The notes under the pieces are model-generated. The model did not search any database and had not been told where the DNA came from. It was given only the letters and a program-made list of their open reading frames with translations. Positions 7,363-10,235 of a DNA stretch of 10,235 nucleotides are shown here, piece after piece. The stretch's first letter is position 1, and every line of letters starts with the position of its first letter. Source of the DNA: Xanthoparmelia taractica (lineage: Eukaryota; Ascomycota; Lecanoromycetes; Lecanorales; Parmeliaceae); NCBI GenBank assembly GCA_033085395.1, contig JANQBS010000641.1, positions 1 to 10,235 on the forward strand. The letters are read 5' to 3'. The position numbers and the translations under genes are program-made.

Positions 7363-7464
7363 TTAGAGTATATCTAATATAGAGTGAATATATAAATATA
7401 AAAAGAGATTAAATTAGAGTATATCTAATATAGATTAATATATAGAATAAATTAAAAAATTAAT
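7363..7464. repeat. 51-bp direct repeat, two units
   Basis: TTAGAGTATATCTAATATAG occurs exactly at 7363-7382 and 7414-7433. The following bases stay similar (AGTGAATATATAAATA against ATTAATATATAGAATA), giving a period of 51 bp and two units. Confidence 0.75.
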
Positions 7465-7483
7465 TAGATTTCTTTCTACGCGA

Positions 7484-7605
7484 GTTCAAATTTCTATTCT
7501 AATAAATATTCTAATAATTATCTAAGTTTAAATCTCTATAATTAATACTTTAGTAACTATTTAAGTTCGAATCTCTATTTTAATTATAATTCTAGCGATT
7601 ATCTC
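7484..7605. repeat. About 40-bp degenerate tandem repeat, three units
   Basis: Units start at 7484 (GTTCAAATTTCTATT), 7526 (GTTTAAATCTCTATA) and 7565 (GTTCGAATCTCTATT). Each runs on through a similar TAAT-rich middle to a TAGTAACTATTTAA-like end. Differences are largely transitions. The GTTCGAATC core resembles a tRNA T-arm (B box), but no tRNA fold accompanies it. Confidence 0.6.
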
Positions 7606-7859
7606 TAAAGCTCTTTTTTTTAGATAACTCTCTAACGTTAATAATATTCTAATATTCTCTAAAATTTTCTTTTTACTCTTTTTTTCTAGATAATAATAGC
7701 GCTTATAATTATAAATAATATCGTAGACTTATATAAGTCTAATTCTTCTCTTTTAATTATTAATAATACTATAGAGATACTTAGAAATATTTTTATATTT
7801 TTATTTAAATCTTTTAATATTAAAAAGTTATATAATCGAAAGAGACTAAAAATTCGATT

Positions 7860-8540
7860 TAAATCGATAAGAAAGTCGTAAAAATTAAAAGCTAGTAATA
7901 AATTTATAGAGTAAATATTTTTATTAGTACTAATATTATTTCTAAGCTCGCGCGTTATAAGAGATTCACCGTATATAAAAATCGATAAATTTAATTATAT
8001 TACAAAAAGCGTTTATTTAATTAATAAAGAGGATTCTAAGACTTATTAAAAAGAGAGATTTTTAAATTTAATTCTTTGTTTTAAGCGTATTTTAAAAATT
8101 AATAAAAATTATAATTATCTCTAAATTAGATAATAGATCTTATCTTTCTTATTAAAAAGTAATAATAATTAACTCTTATATAGTCGCGTAATTATACGTA
8201 TTTTACGTAAAAAGTGTTACTTTATAAGCTAAGAATATATAGCTTATTCGTAGCTTACGAAATAAGATAATTATCTATTAGTTTAAATAAAACGTATAAT
8301 AATTAGAATTATAACTAGAATTCTAAAATGCTTTTAAGATTAATTATTATAATTTATATAACTAACGATTTCTTTTATTAAGAGATTAAGATTATTTATA
8401 TTAGATATAAAAAGTTTAAAATTAGCGAGTATATTATTATAATCTTAAATAATAAGATCGTATATTTTTCTCGTATTTATCGTATTAAGATCGAGCTTAA
8501 AACTTATCGTAGCGAAATTATAGTTGTTTAACTAAAATAA
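7860..8540 (+). pseudogene. Unidentified degenerate reading frame
   Basis: One plus-strand frame stays interpretable for about 220 codons if TAA/TAG are taken as damaged Gln or Trp. It is rich in Arg, Lys, Gln and Tyr, with segments such as VAQLYVFYVKSVT and LLRDQDYLYQIQK. Such a composition would fit a decayed element-encoded nucleic-acid-binding protein (Gag or LINE ORF1), but no diagnostic motif is clear. Because TGA is scarce in RIPed DNA, TAA/TAG-only stops prove little. Confidence is low. Confidence 0.3.
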
Positions 8541-8760
8541 TATCGATCTTAATAGAGATAATTATTTCATATTATTATATTTAAAGTATCTATTTTGAAT
8601 ATAATTAATTCTATTATAATATATAACTTTCTCTCGATAATTAAAGAATATATACGAAGATAATATAATATCGAAGATATATTTCTTCTAAATAGATTAG
8701 CGATAACTAGAATAATAACTAAAAATATATAGATATATTAAAATTATAGATAAATACATA

Positions 8761-9715
8761 TACTTTTTTCTAAGTTAGCTCCTTAAATTCTTATAATCTA
8801 GCTTTCTAAGTTTACGTAATAGAGATTTATTAGTCTTTCGTTATATATTCTATATATTAATAAATAGATATATCTTTATATTCGATACGTAATTTCGCTC
8901 GAGATTTTACTTATACGCGAATAGCTTAATATCTAATAATTAATTATTCTTTTCGAGTTTTAATAGATCGTAGCGCTTATTAGCGCTTATAATTTAAAAT
9001 ATTATCTCTCTCTTTAATAGTTAAAAAAATCTCGTCTATTATATAATTAAAATAAATACTTTTCCATTAAAGATAATTATATATTTTACTCTACTTTTTT
9101 ATCTTCTATATCTTTTTATAATAAATTATTATTCTTATCGACGTAGATTATTATTTTAAGATAAATCTAAAGTCGAAGACGTCGAGTAATAATATTATTA
9201 TATACGCCTTATATAATTCTATTCTAAGTGTTAGCTTAAAAGAACTAATAATTAAATTAATAATTATAAAGATAAGTAAATATTATCTAAAGTCGATTTC
9301 TTGCTAGCGAATAATTTTAATATATACTTCTCGCTATAAATTTAAAGTAGTCGCGAATTCGCTAATTTGTTTATAAATACGAATACGATAATTCTTAGCG
9401 ACGTTATTAGCTTTCTTTACGCGTTTTAATTTCTTTTTCTTAAAAATAAAAATATCGAGTCTTATTTTTAAGCGTTTAATATTAGAATTTTCGCTAAGAT
9501 CTTAAACGATTTTACGCTTTAATTAATTACCTTTAAATTAATTAATTACGTTATAACGTAAAGTCTTAAACTCGAGATTATCGAACTCTATATTAAAGAG
9601 CGAAAAATATATCTAAGAATTTAATTATTCTTCTTTTTTAATAGCTAGAAAAATGCTTAATAAAGAAATATAAAGATAAAAAAAGTAATTATTTCTATAA
9701 GATCGATGCTCTATA
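8761..9715 (-). pseudogene. Unidentified long degenerate ORF, Lys/Gln-rich
   Basis: A single minus-strand frame can be followed for about 315 codons. Some stretches have no stop for dozens of codons, such as the part from about 9480 to 9340 reading DLSENSNIKRLKIRLDIF and on through NNVAKNYRIRIYKQISEF. Further segments are ERDNILNYKR and RSIKTRKEQLIIRYQAIRV. The later part is rich in Lys, Arg and Gln (if TAA/TAG were CAA/CAG) and would form helices or coiled coils. I do not recognise the family; it shows no clear reverse transcriptase, integrase, transposase or zinc-finger motif. It could be an accessory or Gag-like ORF of another element, or a captured host gene. Confidence 0.42.
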
Positions 9716-10235
9716 GATTACGATTTAATTAAAAATTATTAATTATATACTCTCTATTAGAATAGAAGTATATTAAATATCTTTAGTTATATTAATAATA
9801 GAAACGTATCTTAAATGCTAAAACGAATAAAAGATACGATAAATAAGAATTATTTAGAGAGAAAGTTTAAGAAAGGAATTATTTAAATATTAATATCTAT
9901 TATTAAAAAAATTATCGAAAATAAAATCGATCAAGTATTTATTTCTATTATCTATTTAATATAGAAAGATTATAGAGAACTCTACGTGTTAGCGTCTAAA
10001 TCGATAAAATTTTAATACGCTTAAATAATTACTAGAATAATTACTAGAAATAATTATAAGATAAATTTATTTTTATAAAATCTTAATATTTATAATAAGA
10101 ATATTCTTCTCTCGCTTTTCGATTAAAAAATAAATTAATTCTAATATTATTATAATAAATATCTAAAAGCATTAATAAATAATATTAATTTTATCTATAA
10201 TATTACGTTTTCTAAGATATATTTATCGTATACTT
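9716..10235. other. AT-rich stretch, nothing recognised
   Basis: No coding family, TIR, LTR or RNA gene was recognised on either strand. The base composition and CpA/TpG scarcity are the same as in the RIPed parts. Confidence 0.4.

Larger units (their letters stand above)
1..10235. other. RIP-mutated, AT-rich transposon graveyard
   Basis: The whole window is strongly A+T rich and TpA rich. CpA and TpG are rare, while CpG remains common. Differences between repeat copies (MITE copies 1, 2 and 3; the two 43-bp units at 5022-5107) are mainly C/T or G/A transitions. Where decayed proteins can be read, the odd codons are single C-to-T or G-to-A changes from family residues, for example TAT for His, CTC for Pro, AAT for Asp, TAA for Gln or Trp. 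This matches fungal repeat-induced point mutation. It argues for a Pezizomycotina genome and an AT-rich compartment such as a pericentromere, subtelomere or dispersed AT-isochore. I did not calculate dinucleotide ratios; the statement rests on reading the sequence. Confidence 0.88.

Noticed and set aside
7484..7605. CRISPR-like array of spaced repeats
   Set aside because: The whole unit is repeated, not just a conserved repeat with unique spacers, and the genome type is a RIPed fungus.
1..10235. AT-rich bacterial, organellar or apicomplexan DNA
   Set aside because: No intact genes at all, preserved CpG with loss of CpA/TpG, and chromodomain Gypsy plus hAT remnants point to RIPed fungal nuclear DNA.

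Overview
This window looks like AT-rich, gene-poor DNA from a filamentous ascomycete (Pezizomycotina), made almost entirely of decayed transposable elements. By eye it is roughly three-quarters A+T, rich in TpA, poor in CpA and TpG, and still has plenty of CpG. Repeat copies differ mostly by C/T and G/A transitions. That is the signature of RIP (repeat-induced point mutation). No intact protein gene is present. Coding remnants only become readable if stops and odd residues are treated as C-to-T or G-to-A damage.

Layout. Positions 1-258 are the terminal fragment of a hAT-type DNA transposon whose body lies left of the window; it carries a smaller TIR-ended fragment. From 259 to about 2400 the minus strand holds the Gag remnant of a Ty3/Gypsy retrotransposon, split by a 275-bp miniature element (MITE copy 1, 1420-1694). 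From about 2400 to 3640 is a non-coding leader/LTR-like zone, split by MITE copy 2 (2959-3232; perfect 23-bp TIRs, perfect 8-bp target duplication). A small GC-rich island at 3565-3647 stands out in it. From 3690 to 5021 the minus strand holds the C-terminal Pol of a Ty3/Gypsy chromovirus: integrase zinc-binding region, integrase core, GPF/Y-like module and chromodomain. At 5022 this is cut by MITE copy 3 (inverted, with a duplicated 43-bp end). Copy 3 is itself cut at 5304 by a larger hAT element with a related TIR, whose degraded transposase is readable on the minus strand from about 7060 down to 5620. The right part (7060-10235) has degenerate tandem repeats and two long degenerate reading frames that I cannot identify.

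How the parts relate. The nesting gives an order of events: Gypsy retrotransposon first, MITE second, hAT element third. The MITEs and the larger hAT element share the terminal motif TACGGGYCGGAAAG, and the MITEs make 8-bp target duplications. A hAT transposase of this type is therefore the likely mobiliser of the MITEs. All assignments of decayed proteins come from reading and motif memory, not from database searches.
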